Positions 1 to 8,131 of a DNA stretch of 21,094 nucleotides are shown in pieces. The translations under genes were made by a program, and so were the position numbers. Location of the stretch: NCBI GenBank assembly GCA_043770215.1, contig JAYVIQ010000146.1, forward strand, positions 1 through 21,094, read 5' to 3'. Each line of letters opens with the position of its first letter. Positions within the stretch are counted from its first letter, which is position 1. The stretch is from JAYVIQ01 sp043770215. Lineage in GTDB: Bacteria > Bacteroidota > Bacteroidia > Cytophagales > JAAEPT01. The notes beneath the pieces are model-generated. The model saw nothing but the letters and a program-made list of their open reading frames with translations, was not told where the DNA came from and ran no database searches.

Positions 1-114
1 GGCTCTTGCCATATTTCCTTGCACTTATTACAATAGAAAGTTAGATATTTATCTAATATAAAACAAGTTATGGGTTTTTCAGTAGGCTCTATTTTCAGTA
101 CAATTCAAAAAAAA

Positions 115-675
115 TTACTTTCTAGGAATCCACAAAAATTCAGTTGTATTTGTCTTTAAAGAAGCATATCTGCTAAGCACAAAAAAGTAGTCTGATAACC
201 TATTCAAATACTGTAGAACAAAAGCCTGTTCTTCTCTTTGTTTGGGCAATGCATTATAAAATGCTACAATAATTCTTTCTGCTTTTCTGCAAACAACTCT
301 GGCTAAGTGAGCTAAACTAACTACATCATTGCCCCCAGGCAGAACAAAATATTTCAACTCTGTTAAAGTCAATTGCATTGCGTCTATTTGATTTTCAATT
401 AATTCTATATCTGTTGATTTTAGTTCTGGTTTAAACAATTTTTCTTTATCAAAATCAGATGCCAAATAACTACCTACGGAAAAAATTCTATCTTGAATTT
501 CTTTTAACACTTCTATTTGTTCAGACAATTCAGCTTTAGAGCGCAGATAACCTACATACACATTTAGCTCATCCAGAGTGCCATAACATTCTATTTGTAA
601 ATCTGACTTACTAATGCGCTTGCCTCCATATAAAGAGGTTTGCCCCTCATCTCCTGTTTTGGTATAAATTTTCAT
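115..675 (-). CDS. Cob(I)alamin (corrinoid) adenosyltransferase, PduO type
   Basis: This enzyme transfers the 5'-deoxyadenosyl group of ATP to cob(I)alamin to make adenosylcobalamin in the cytoplasm. The 186-residue length is normal for the PduO/MMAB family. The N-terminal YTKTGDEGQTSL segment is the family ATP-binding loop. It is followed by DELNVYVG near residue 36, the FVLPGG segment, VVCRKAER in the middle of the helical bundle, and LNRLSDYFFVLSRY near the C-terminus; these are the conserved blocks of the trimeric helical-bundle fold. The ATG lies directly before the TGD motif, so the start is secure. Only 6 nt separate it from the upstream gene on the same strand, so the two are probably co-transcribed. 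Many Bacteroidota carry one such gene outside any cobalamin operon, which suggests use of salvaged corrinoid. The family call is firm; the exact corrinoid substrate is inferred. Confidence 0.93.
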   Translation of the reverse strand: MKIYTKTGDEGQTSLYGGKRISKSDLQIECYGTLDELNVYVGYLRSKAELSEQIEVLKEIQDRIFSVGSYLASDFDKEKLFKPELKSTDIELIENQIDAMQLTLTELKYFVLPGGNDVVSLAHLARVVCRKAERIIVAFYNALPKQREEQAFVLQYLNRLSDYFFVLSRYASLKTNTTEFLWIPRK

Positions 676-681
676 TTTTAT

Positions 682-3675
682 CTATTCTAGTTCTGAGTCT
701 ATGCCTCTAACTTTTTTATATTGAGCATTATACAATTCAAATTCTTTAGGGTCCATCATCATACGTAACTCTTCTATGGTTTCGTCTGCAAATGGGTACA
801 AGTTATTGCTCAGAGAGAGATCTACATACAATTGCAACATTTTTATTGTTCTTTTGTTATGCATTAGGTATTCAGCACACATATCATAAGCTTGTTTTTT
901 ATCTCCTTTTTGTTGGTGATACCTTATGTATGTAGTCCATATTGGTTCATTTTTAGGGAATTGTTCTATAACGCTTGCATATTTTTTAGATGCATTTAGC
1001 GTATCTCCTTTTGTTTGGAAAACAAGGGCTTCAAAATAGGTTTTCCATCTTGAATCAAATGGTGCTAAGGGCAAAGTTTTTATTTTTTTTTCTAATCCAT
1101 TAGCATCTCCAAATAGACATAATGTTCTCATGTTTAACAAATTAGATGTAAGAAAAAGTTCTTTATCTTCTATTTGGCTTGGCATTAGCTTCCACAAATC
1201 TGTTATTTGAGGCTTATTTTCTAGGTTCAATTCTTGTTCTATCAGATTGACTAAAACAGTATGTTTGAGTTTGCTTTCTGGCATCTGAGACAGTACGTTT
1301 GTATAATTTGCAGGGTGTAAAAAAAGTACATTTATTGCTTTTTGATAGGGTGTTTTGTTTTCTTTGCCTTGCAATACCTCCGCTATAGAAATATACTGGT
1401 CTCTATTGCTTGGATTATGTTGAGCCAAATAAGGAAACAATAATTTAGCATACTCAAAGTCCCCAGTTTCTAATGCCATAACTGCTGTATTTTCTCTCAT
1501 AAGCAAATCTGGATTTAGTTGAGTCATTTGGTCTGCAGCAAAAAGATATTCATACGCTTGGTTGTACAAGCCTACTTTTATATTCATTAAAGCAGCAAAA
1601 TTAGAGAAAAAAGGAATTTGATAGGTACTTGCGTGTTTGGTTAGTGCGTGCAAGCGCTCCAATCCTTTTTGGGCGTAACCATTGTAAAATAAGGTTTTGG
1701 CTTGTATAAAGCTTATATTATCTGCATTAGGAGACTCATCAAACTTGTTTTTCCAATCATTTATCTTCTGCACTAACTTTACTGGAACTTGATGTATGTT
1801 TTTGTCTACATAATTATTGACTAAAGAAAGCATAAGACCAGAACCGTCTTCTTTTAGATTATCAAAATCGAATTCTTGATTTAAAGGTACCGAAGCAAGA
1901 TTGGCAATAGCATATGCATTTGCCATATAGGCTTCATCTTTTACAAATTTTTGATCAAGATCCATTTTTTTACCATCAAACAGTCCTCTTTTTGCGGCTA
2001 TGCCTAGGTAATTTGCATTAGAAATTGGTGTGTTTGATAATTCTATGGCCTTATTCATGTAAAAAATAGAAGAGTCTACTATATTTAATTCATGAAAAGC
2101 CATCCCCAAATTATTGGCAACATATTGGCTCTTTGGAAAAGCCTTAACAGCTTCTTGCAACATCAAAAGCTGTTTCATGCCTTGGTTAGTCTCTTTAAAC
2201 AAATTTGCCAAACTGATGTACAAAAATTCTGAGCCTTCATCTTTATTTACACCAGACAACACATCCAAAGCCAAATCCCTTTTATCTTGTTCTAAATAAA
2301 TAGATGCCAATCCAATACTTGCTAAATGACCACCTGGAAAAGTTTTCAAAGCGTCTTTATAGTTTGCCTCAGCCACTAAATAATCTCCTGAACTTTTATA
2401 AAAATTACCTTTTAGTGTAAAATATGCTGACTTTAGCTGCCCCTCTAATTTCATTCTATTGCCACCTATAAAAAAGAATAAAAGTGCCACAGCTGCACAT
2501 CTAAGCATATAATGAGGGGTTAGCCTTGGATCAAAAATCATTTTATGTACCGGCATATTAGTAACCATAGGCTTATAAAAATTGCGTAAACTATATGCAA
2601 AAAAAGCAAGACCAAATGCTCCTTGTGTAACAATAAATGCAACTTCAAATACTTGCAATGCAGGCGTTAGATGAGTAGCTGATACATAACCAAGTGTAGC
2701 TACAGAACCTATTGCTAATGTAAGATACAAAAAAGCTCCGCCAGGGGCATAAGGCAAAATATTTGTATACAATACAGACCTTTTTCTGTGAGACCAAATT
2801 CCCAAAACAGTACATATAGGGAAAAACAAATATACGTTGTAAGGTAAACTCCATGATATCTCTTTGATGAGATATAAATAATAAACGATGGTATTGCCAA
2901 TATACAACACTGTGATAATTAAAAAATTTAATGGAGTAGACCAAGGATTGCTGTTTCTGGTCATGGTCATTACTGACAATGCCAATTGCAAAACCTCATA
3001 CCCAATAATACATAGGAAAAATAAAAATACAATACCCACACCTACAGTACCGAAGCTAGCCAAATGAACAACAGGGTGAGCCACTTCTGAGCCGAAAAAA
3101 ATAATGAAACCAAAACATGTAGTGACACATAGAAAAGAAACTACCCTTTTGATAAAAGATATACTTTCATTCCAAGCATAAAAATAATAGGCTAAACCCA
3201 AATAAACCACAAGCATAGAAGCAAGTAACCCATTGTTATAAAACCCAAAAACGCCCAAAAGATCCAGATTCAAAAAAGTAAGCCAAGTAACAAAAAAAAC
3301 ACAACCCAGCATAAAATAAACTAATTTCTTGTACGTAGTTACTACGGATATACCTAAACTAGCTACAAATCCTAAAATAAAAACATAAATAGCAGATGCC
3401 CAAATACTTGTAGTGTAGTTTGTTGGAGAAAAGTACTGAAAAACTACAAAGTTTTCTGACTGCACAGGTAAATCAAACACCTTGTGGCGCACGTGATCTA
3501 TAGTTACCTCTACATTTTGAATATCAAACTGTATATCCCAAGAAAACAAAGATTCTACTCCTAATAAATGGTAAAAAAACAAAAAAACCATTGCTACTGC
3601 TAGCATTAGTAAGCTTATTAAATACAATACTTTTGTGGGCTTTGTCCATTTATCCCAAAACATCAACTCTCTCAA
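682..3675 (-). CDS. Polytopic membrane protein with C-terminal TPR repeats
   Basis: The function of this 997-residue protein is unknown. The N-terminal 405 residues contain about eleven hydrophobic segments (for example near 16-38, 90-110, 117-138, 148-166, 176-196, 206-226, 250-270, 313-333, 340-361 and 391-405). A soluble loop of about 50 residues follows the first segment. From about residue 415 to the end the protein is soluble and helical, with TPR-like units such as GNFYKSSGDYLVAEANYKDAL and IWTTYIRYHQQKGDKKQAYD. This suggests a membrane-anchored scaffold that gathers partner proteins. It sits 6 nt upstream of the adenosyltransferase gene, with 251 bp free behind it, so it probably leads a two-gene transcript. 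Similar large membrane/TPR proteins are common and poorly studied in Bacteroidota. The architecture call is confident; no specific role is claimed. Confidence 0.8.
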   Translation of the reverse strand: MRELMFWDKWTKPTKVLYLISLLMLAVAMVFLFFYHLLGVESLFSWDIQFDIQNVEVTIDHVRHKVFDLPVQSENFVVFQYFSPTNYTTSIWASAIYVFILGFVASLGISVVTTYKKLVYFMLGCVFFVTWLTFLNLDLLGVFGFYNNGLLASMLVVYLGLAYYFYAWNESISFIKRVVSFLCVTTCFGFIIFFGSEVAHPVVHLASFGTVGVGIVFLFFLCIIGYEVLQLALSVMTMTRNSNPWSTPLNFLIITVLYIGNTIVYYLYLIKEISWSLPYNVYLFFPICTVLGIWSHRKRSVLYTNILPYAPGGAFLYLTLAIGSVATLGYVSATHLTPALQVFEVAFIVTQGAFGLAFFAYSLRNFYKPMVTNMPVHKMIFDPRLTPHYMLRCAAVALLFFFIGGNRMKLEGQLKSAYFTLKGNFYKSSGDYLVAEANYKDALKTFPGGHLASIGLASIYLEQDKRDLALDVLSGVNKDEGSEFLYISLANLFKETNQGMKQLLMLQEAVKAFPKSQYVANNLGMAFHELNIVDSSIFYMNKAIELSNTPISNANYLGIAAKRGLFDGKKMDLDQKFVKDEAYMANAYAIANLASVPLNQEFDFDNLKEDGSGLMLSLVNNYVDKNIHQVPVKLVQKINDWKNKFDESPNADNISFIQAKTLFYNGYAQKGLERLHALTKHASTYQIPFFSNFAALMNIKVGLYNQAYEYLFAADQMTQLNPDLLMRENTAVMALETGDFEYAKLLFPYLAQHNPSNRDQYISIAEVLQGKENKTPYQKAINVLFLHPANYTNVLSQMPESKLKHTVLVNLIEQELNLENKPQITDLWKLMPSQIEDKELFLTSNLLNMRTLCLFGDANGLEKKIKTLPLAPFDSRWKTYFEALVFQTKGDTLNASKKYASVIEQFPKNEPIWTTYIRYHQQKGDKKQAYDMCAEYLMHNKRTIKMLQLYVDLSLSNNLYPFADETIEELRMMMDPKEFELYNAQYKKVRGIDSELE

Positions 3676-3926
3676 AACTTTATGTTATTTATAGGTATAC
3701 TTAATTTTAATGGTAGAATATACACAGCCAATGGCTACTTAAATTTTACTTTTTCTTGCTTCAAAATACTAAACTTGTAGAATCAGTACTTAATTAATGA
3801 GTTAAATTCTATTCGCAATGGCTGTAAACATATCTTTTCAAACTAAAACGAAAAAAACTTATTTAAATACTTCCCGCAAATAAAATAATATTCATAGAAT
3901 AAATAGAAGATTACTTCATTTTAATT

Positions 3927-4649
3927 TTAGTTGTATTTAGTAATTTCCTCCTCTATAATATTTTTACTTATTTCGCTCAAAGCTTGAATCTGAGTTGCAT
4001 CTAATTCTTTGGTTTGTATTGGGGTAGAGAATATTGCTAACGGACGTATTAAAGTTAGAAGCCTATCTCCATAATCTGGAAATATACGCCAGTTGTATGG
4101 CAGAGCAACAGGCACTAAAGGTACTTTTTTTTCAATAGCAAGTCTAAAACAACCTTCTTTAAATTTCCCCAATTTTGGAGCAATGTCTCTGGGTATGGTA
4201 CCTTCTGGAAAAAAAACAATAGAACGTCCTTTTTCTATTGCATGTATGCATTTTTTATAAGAATCATGAGCATCTTTAGCATTTTTACGGTTTACAGTTA
4301 TATATACTCTGCTAAATACAAACCCAAAGAGGGGTACTTTTGCCAATTCTGACTTGCCTATAATCATAAAAAAACCAGGTATGGTTCTAAACAAAAGAGG
4401 AATGTCTAAGTAAGATGTATGGTTTGCACAATAAACAACAGGACCTTTAATTTTGGTAAACCCAATTTTTTTATCAAAAAAACCAACACCTCTAAAAAAA
4501 GTAAATGCCCAAACTTTGTTCATAATGTGAGTAAGCCTATGTACAGCAGAATGTAGGGCACCTATAAACATTAGCGGGTAACACAACAAAAAGGTAAATG
4601 CCAACCAAAAAACCGCCCAAATTGTGTAGATATATCTTAAAATACGCAT
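3927..4649 (-). CDS. plsC: 1-acyl-sn-glycerol-3-phosphate acyltransferase (PlsC/LPLAT family)
   Basis: The gene encodes a 240-residue acyltransferase of phospholipid synthesis, expected to acylate lysophosphatidic acid at the inner membrane. A hydrophobic N-terminal anchor spans about residues 10-32. The catalytic HX4D motif is NHTSYLD, with His77 and Asp82. The glycerophosphate-binding FPEGT motif is at 147-151, and the later block FKEGCFRLAIEKKVPLVPVA matches motifs III and IV. The length is usual for bacterial PlsC. It is transcribed away from the ROK kinase gene, with about 110 bp of shared divergent upstream DNA (4650-4759). Many Bacteroidota encode several LPLAT paralogues, some of which acylate ornithine lipids or other acceptors, so the acceptor is less certain than the reaction class. 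Confidence 0.88.
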   Translation of the reverse strand: MRILRYIYTIWAVFWLAFTFLLCYPLMFIGALHSAVHRLTHIMNKVWAFTFFRGVGFFDKKIGFTKIKGPVVYCANHTSYLDIPLLFRTIPGFFMIIGKSELAKVPLFGFVFSRVYITVNRKNAKDAHDSYKKCIHAIEKGRSIVFFPEGTIPRDIAPKLGKFKEGCFRLAIEKKVPLVPVALPYNWRIFPDYGDRLLTLIRPLAIFSTPIQTKELDATQIQALSEISKNIIEEEITKYN

Positions 4650-4759
4650 ATTTTCTTAAAACTTACACAAGTTAGCAAAATTATATTCCACTTTTGTTTT
4701 CAATTCTCTTAGAAATTTAGGATATTCAGCAGAATTTGTATAAAAGCAGTAATAAAGGT

Positions 4760-5647
4760 ATGTATAAAGTTGGATTTGACCTTGGGGGAACAAAAATTGA
4801 AGTAATTGTAACCGATGAAAATTATAATGAAGTATTTCGTAAGCGTATGCCAAATGGCAAAGAAAACGGGTATGATTTTGTCCTAAATCGAATCAAAGAT
4901 TTATATACTGACGCTTGCGATGAAATAAACAACGAACCACACACTGTAGGATTAGGTACACCTGGGGCTATTTCTAAAGAGACAGGACTTTTAAAAAACT
5001 CCAACATAGAAATGATGAATGGGAAAGCATTTAATGCAGACCTTGAAAAACTTTTAAAACATAAGGTTTGGGTAGAAAACGACGCAAACTGTTTTGCACT
5101 TGCTGAGGCCGTAATTGGTGCAGGTAAAGGCAAAGACATGGTTTTTGGTGTAATTTTAGGCACTGGCTGTGGTGGTGGAATTGTGTATAAAGGTCAAGTA
5201 ATAGAAGGACTTAAAGAAGCAGCCGGAGAATGGGGGCATCATACCATAAATTATAATGATGGTGCTGAATGGAGAACGGGTAAAGGAGCAATAGAAGCTT
5301 ATATTTCTGGTACTGGAGCTCAAATACGTTACAAAGAACTCTTTGGCCATGATTTGGCTATGGCAGATATTATTTACAACTTTCGCAAAAAAGAAGAAAG
5401 CGCTGTAAAATTTATGGATTACTTCCTAGATCATTTAGCCATTTCTATAGCCAACTTAATAAAATTTTTAGACCCTCATGCCATAGTACTTGGAGGTGGT
5501 TTGTCTAACATAGATGAAATTTATGAATTATTGCCAAACTATATTGCAAAATATGGCTTAAACAATGATTGCTATACTCCTATTCTAAAAAATGAATATG
5601 GAGATTCAGCTGGAGTTTATGGTGCAGCCATTGTAGGAATAGAATAA
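4760..5647 (+). CDS. ROK-family sugar kinase (fructokinase/glucokinase-like)
   Basis: This is an ATP-dependent cytoplasmic hexose kinase of the ROK family. The ATG at 4760 is preferred over an upstream TTG at 4736 because it places the phosphate-binding loop DLGGTK at residues 7-12, as in the family, giving 295 residues. Further motifs are GTPGAI at 66-71, ENDAN at 106-110 with the likely catalytic base Asp108, and GTGCGGG at 134-140. The GEWGHH stretch at 157-161 contains the family histidine. The usual ROK zinc motif CxCGxxGCxE is absent: its place is taken by EWRTGKGAIE at about 170-179, with no cysteine. The following YISGTG resembles the Mak/fructokinase branch. A strong terminator follows at once, so the gene is probably monocistronic. 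The sugar cannot be fixed from sequence. Confidence 0.87.
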   Translation: MYKVGFDLGGTKIEVIVTDENYNEVFRKRMPNGKENGYDFVLNRIKDLYTDACDEINNEPHTVGLGTPGAISKETGLLKNSNIEMMNGKAFNADLEKLLKHKVWVENDANCFALAEAVIGAGKGKDMVFGVILGTGCGGGIVYKGQVIEGLKEAAGEWGHHTINYNDGAEWRTGKGAIEAYISGTGAQIRYKELFGHDLAMADIIYNFRKKEESAVKFMDYFLDHLAISIANLIKFLDPHAIVLGGGLSNIDEIYELLPNYIAKYGLNNDCYTPILKNEYGDSAGVYGAAIVGIE

Positions 5648-5665
5648 ATAAAATGAATTATAATG

Positions 5666-5702
5666 AAAAAGGCTTTGGGTTAGTTCCCGAAGCTTTTTTT
5701 TA
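5666..5702 (+). terminator. Intrinsic terminator after the ROK kinase gene
   Basis: GCTTTGGG (5672-5679), loop TTAGTT, and CCCGAAGC (5686-5693) form an 8-bp stem with one G-U pair. A run of seven or eight T follows. It begins about 20 nt past the kinase stop codon. The A-rich 5' side could give weak activity on the other strand, but no gene there needs it. Confidence 0.88.
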
Positions 5703-5780
5703 TGTCTTTTAACAAAAAAATAGTTTACTAATACACTACTCTATAATTCATAATTATCTACCGGTATAAAATACATTATA

Positions 5781-7763
5781 ATGAAAGCACGTATAGAAGA
5801 ATTAACTAAACTATTAAATCATTACAATCACCAATATTACCAAAACAATGCATCTGAAGTAAGTGACAGAATTTTCGATGGTTTGCTGGAAGAATTGATA
5901 CAACTAGAAAAAGAGTTTCCTCAATATATTTTAGATGAATCGCCTAGTCATAGAGTGGGCGGCACCATAAACAAAAACTTTGCAACTGTAAAGCATCAGT
6001 ACAAAATGCTTTCCTTATCCAATACCTATTCAGATGATGAATTAGATGCTTTTGACCAAAGAATTCAGAAAACATTTACAGATTATGAATATACCTGCGA
6101 GCTAAAATATGATGGTGTAGCACTAAGTATTAGGTATGAAAATGGCATATTAAAACTTGCCTGTACTAGAGGAGACGGAACTCAAGGTGATGACATTACC
6201 GCAAATGTTAAAACCATAAAATCTATTCCACTTAAAGTAAACCACCCTTTGCTACAAAACTTTGAGGTAAGAGGTGAAGTTTTTATGCCCAAAAATGAGT
6301 TTGAGAAATTGAACAAAGAAAGAGCAGAAAATGGCGAAGAGCTGCTAGCAAACCCAAGAAACACTGCCTCTGGCACTGTAAAAATGCAAGATACTCGTTT
6401 GGTGGCCAACAGAAATTTAGATTGCTATATTTATGGTTTGTATGGCGAAGATTTACCGGCTGAGTCTCATTCTGAGGCATTAAAATTGCTAAAAAGTGCT
6501 GGCTTTAATGTCCCAGACTCTTATGCTGCTTGCAAAAATATAGAAGAAGTAAAAGAGTATATTGCCCATTGGAAAACCAAAAGATTGTCTTTGCCCTTAG
6601 ATACAGATGGCATTGTGATAAAAATAAACCAATTTTCACAGCAAGAAGAGCTTGGCAACACAGCCAAAAGTCCAAGATGGGCCATTGCTTTTAAATACGA
6701 AAGTGAAGCTGCCTGTACCCAGCTTTTAGAAATCACCTACCAAGTTGGCAGAACTGGAGCAGTAACCCCAGTGGCAAATCTGGTTCCGGTATCTTTGGGG
6801 GGTACGGTTGTAAAAAGAGCATCATTACACAATTCCAATGAAATAGAACGTTTGGATTTGCACTACAATGATTTTGTATTTGTAGAAAAAGGAGGAGAGA
6901 TAATTCCAAAAATAACTGGTGTAGATGCTACTAAACGCTCCATTGATGCTAAAAAAGTTGCTTATATAAGCCATTGCCCTGATTGTAATAGTTTACTAGA
7001 AAGAAAAGAAAATGAAGCAAATCACTATTGTATAAATTCATTGCAGTGCCCTCCACAAATAAAAGGAAGAATAGAACATTTTATTTCTAGAAAAGCAATG
7101 AATATAGATGGTATGGGTCCAGAAACAATAGAGGCACTTTTTGAAGCAGAGCTCATCAAAGATTTTGCAGATATTTATTCTCTAAAATACGAAGACCTTA
7201 TACCTCTAGACAGATTTGCAGAAAAATCCGTTAGCAAGCTATTAGAAGGCATAGAAAAATCTAAAGAAATACCCTTTGAACAAGTTTTATTTGCCCTAGG
7301 CATACGCCATGTGGGAGCTACTGTAGCAGAAAAATTGGCTAACGCGTTTGGGAGCATAGACAATCTTGCCAAAGCTACTAAAGAAGCGCTAGAAGCTACA
7401 CCTGAAATAGGTGCGGTAATCGCTGATAGTGTGGTTGATTATTTTTCTGACTCACTTACATTTGTAGCACTAAATAAATTGAAGAATGCGGGTGTACGTT
7501 TAGAAATGGATGAAAAAAAAGAGCAGATTACTCTTGACACACTTGGCGGAAAATCTTTTGTTATTTCTGGTGTATTTGAAAATTTTGAACGAGATGAACT
7601 AAAAAAACACATTATCCAAAATGGCGGAAAAGTACTTTCTAGCATTTCTTCTAAACTAGATTATCTGTTGGCTGGAGACAATATGGGGCCTGCAAAATTA
7701 GATAAAGCAAATAGCTTAGGTATAAAAATAATTTCTGAAAAAGAGTATTTAAGTATGGTATAA
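5781..7763 (+). CDS. ligA: NAD-dependent DNA ligase LigA
   Basis: The gene encodes a 660-residue essential DNA ligase that seals nicks in replication and repair with NAD+ as adenylate donor. The domains follow family order: an Ia domain at about 1-60 with the YY and SD...FD motifs, an adenylation domain with the nucleophilic Lys109 in CELKYDGVA, an OB fold, a four-cysteine zinc finger at about 399-421 (CPDC and CINSLQC), helix-hairpin-helix repeats around 440-570, and a C-terminal BRCT domain from about 588 (GGKSFVISGVF). All parts are present and the length is normal. The start ATG lies directly before the typical N-terminal helix. It is separated from the kinase gene by a terminator. The type I restriction island starts 368 bp downstream on the opposite strand. 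Confidence 0.97.
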   Translation: MKARIEELTKLLNHYNHQYYQNNASEVSDRIFDGLLEELIQLEKEFPQYILDESPSHRVGGTINKNFATVKHQYKMLSLSNTYSDDELDAFDQRIQKTFTDYEYTCELKYDGVALSIRYENGILKLACTRGDGTQGDDITANVKTIKSIPLKVNHPLLQNFEVRGEVFMPKNEFEKLNKERAENGEELLANPRNTASGTVKMQDTRLVANRNLDCYIYGLYGEDLPAESHSEALKLLKSAGFNVPDSYAACKNIEEVKEYIAHWKTKRLSLPLDTDGIVIKINQFSQQEELGNTAKSPRWAIAFKYESEAACTQLLEITYQVGRTGAVTPVANLVPVSLGGTVVKRASLHNSNEIERLDLHYNDFVFVEKGGEIIPKITGVDATKRSIDAKKVAYISHCPDCNSLLERKENEANHYCINSLQCPPQIKGRIEHFISRKAMNIDGMGPETIEALFEAELIKDFADIYSLKYEDLIPLDRFAEKSVSKLLEGIEKSKEIPFEQVLFALGIRHVGATVAEKLANAFGSIDNLAKATKEALEATPEIGAVIADSVVDYFSDSLTFVALNKLKNAGVRLEMDEKKEQITLDTLGGKSFVISGVFENFERDELKKHIIQNGGKVLSSISSKLDYLLAGDNMGPAKLDKANSLGIKIISEKEYLSMV

Positions 7764-8131
7764 ATTAAGCGCACTCTTATTTGAAAAAAATGCATCTGCG
7801 CTATTTAATATTAAAAATAATTTAGGCGAAACCAGGAAAAAAAACTTAGCATGCTTCTTACATTCTTGCTAAGACAAACATGATTTGGTGTAAAAAATTT
7901 GTTTTTTTGGTAGCCGACTAATAAATGCAAGAATAAATAAGTAGTAAACTGTTGCTTACTACTATTCACATAATGTAACTTATTTATCAACCAATCCTGT
8001 ATCATTATTTCAGGACTAGACAGATTTAAAGTGGGCTTTATATTTAACAATGAGTTCTGCTTCAGGATTTACTTCTGTTTCTATTGACATATATTATTTT
8101 AGAACTACAAAACATTTACAATAAGGCTTTT
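7764..8131. other. Intergenic region between ligA and hsdR with weak coding traces
   Basis: This 368-bp gap lies between the convergent ligA and hsdR genes. A weak hairpin AGCGCA/TGCGCT (7768-7773 and 7797-7802, long loop) follows ligA and could be a poor terminator. On the minus strand a 24-codon frame runs from an ATG at 8090 to a stop at 8016. It starts with MSIETEVNPEAEL, which looks protein-like, and a second minus frame continues the open sequence to about 7811. This could be a short gene broken by a frameshift, or chance. No RNA gene or clear terminator for hsdR is visible. Confidence 0.4.

Noticed and set aside
1..12. Possible gene start on the minus strand (ATG at 12, then Ala-Arg-Ala) running off the window
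   Set aside because: Only four codons are visible, so nothing can be supported.
3676..3926. ACAGCCA (near 3722) and TGGCTGT (near 3819) as an inverted repeat upstream of the TPR protein gene
   Set aside because: The arms are 7 bp and about 90 bp apart; this is expected by chance and has no other support.
7811..8050. A 79-codon minus-strand frame between ligA and hsdR as a gene
   Set aside because: It starts only with TTG, has phenylalanine-, asparagine- and leucine-rich AT-driven composition, and matches no family I know. It is mentioned only as a possible decayed frame.
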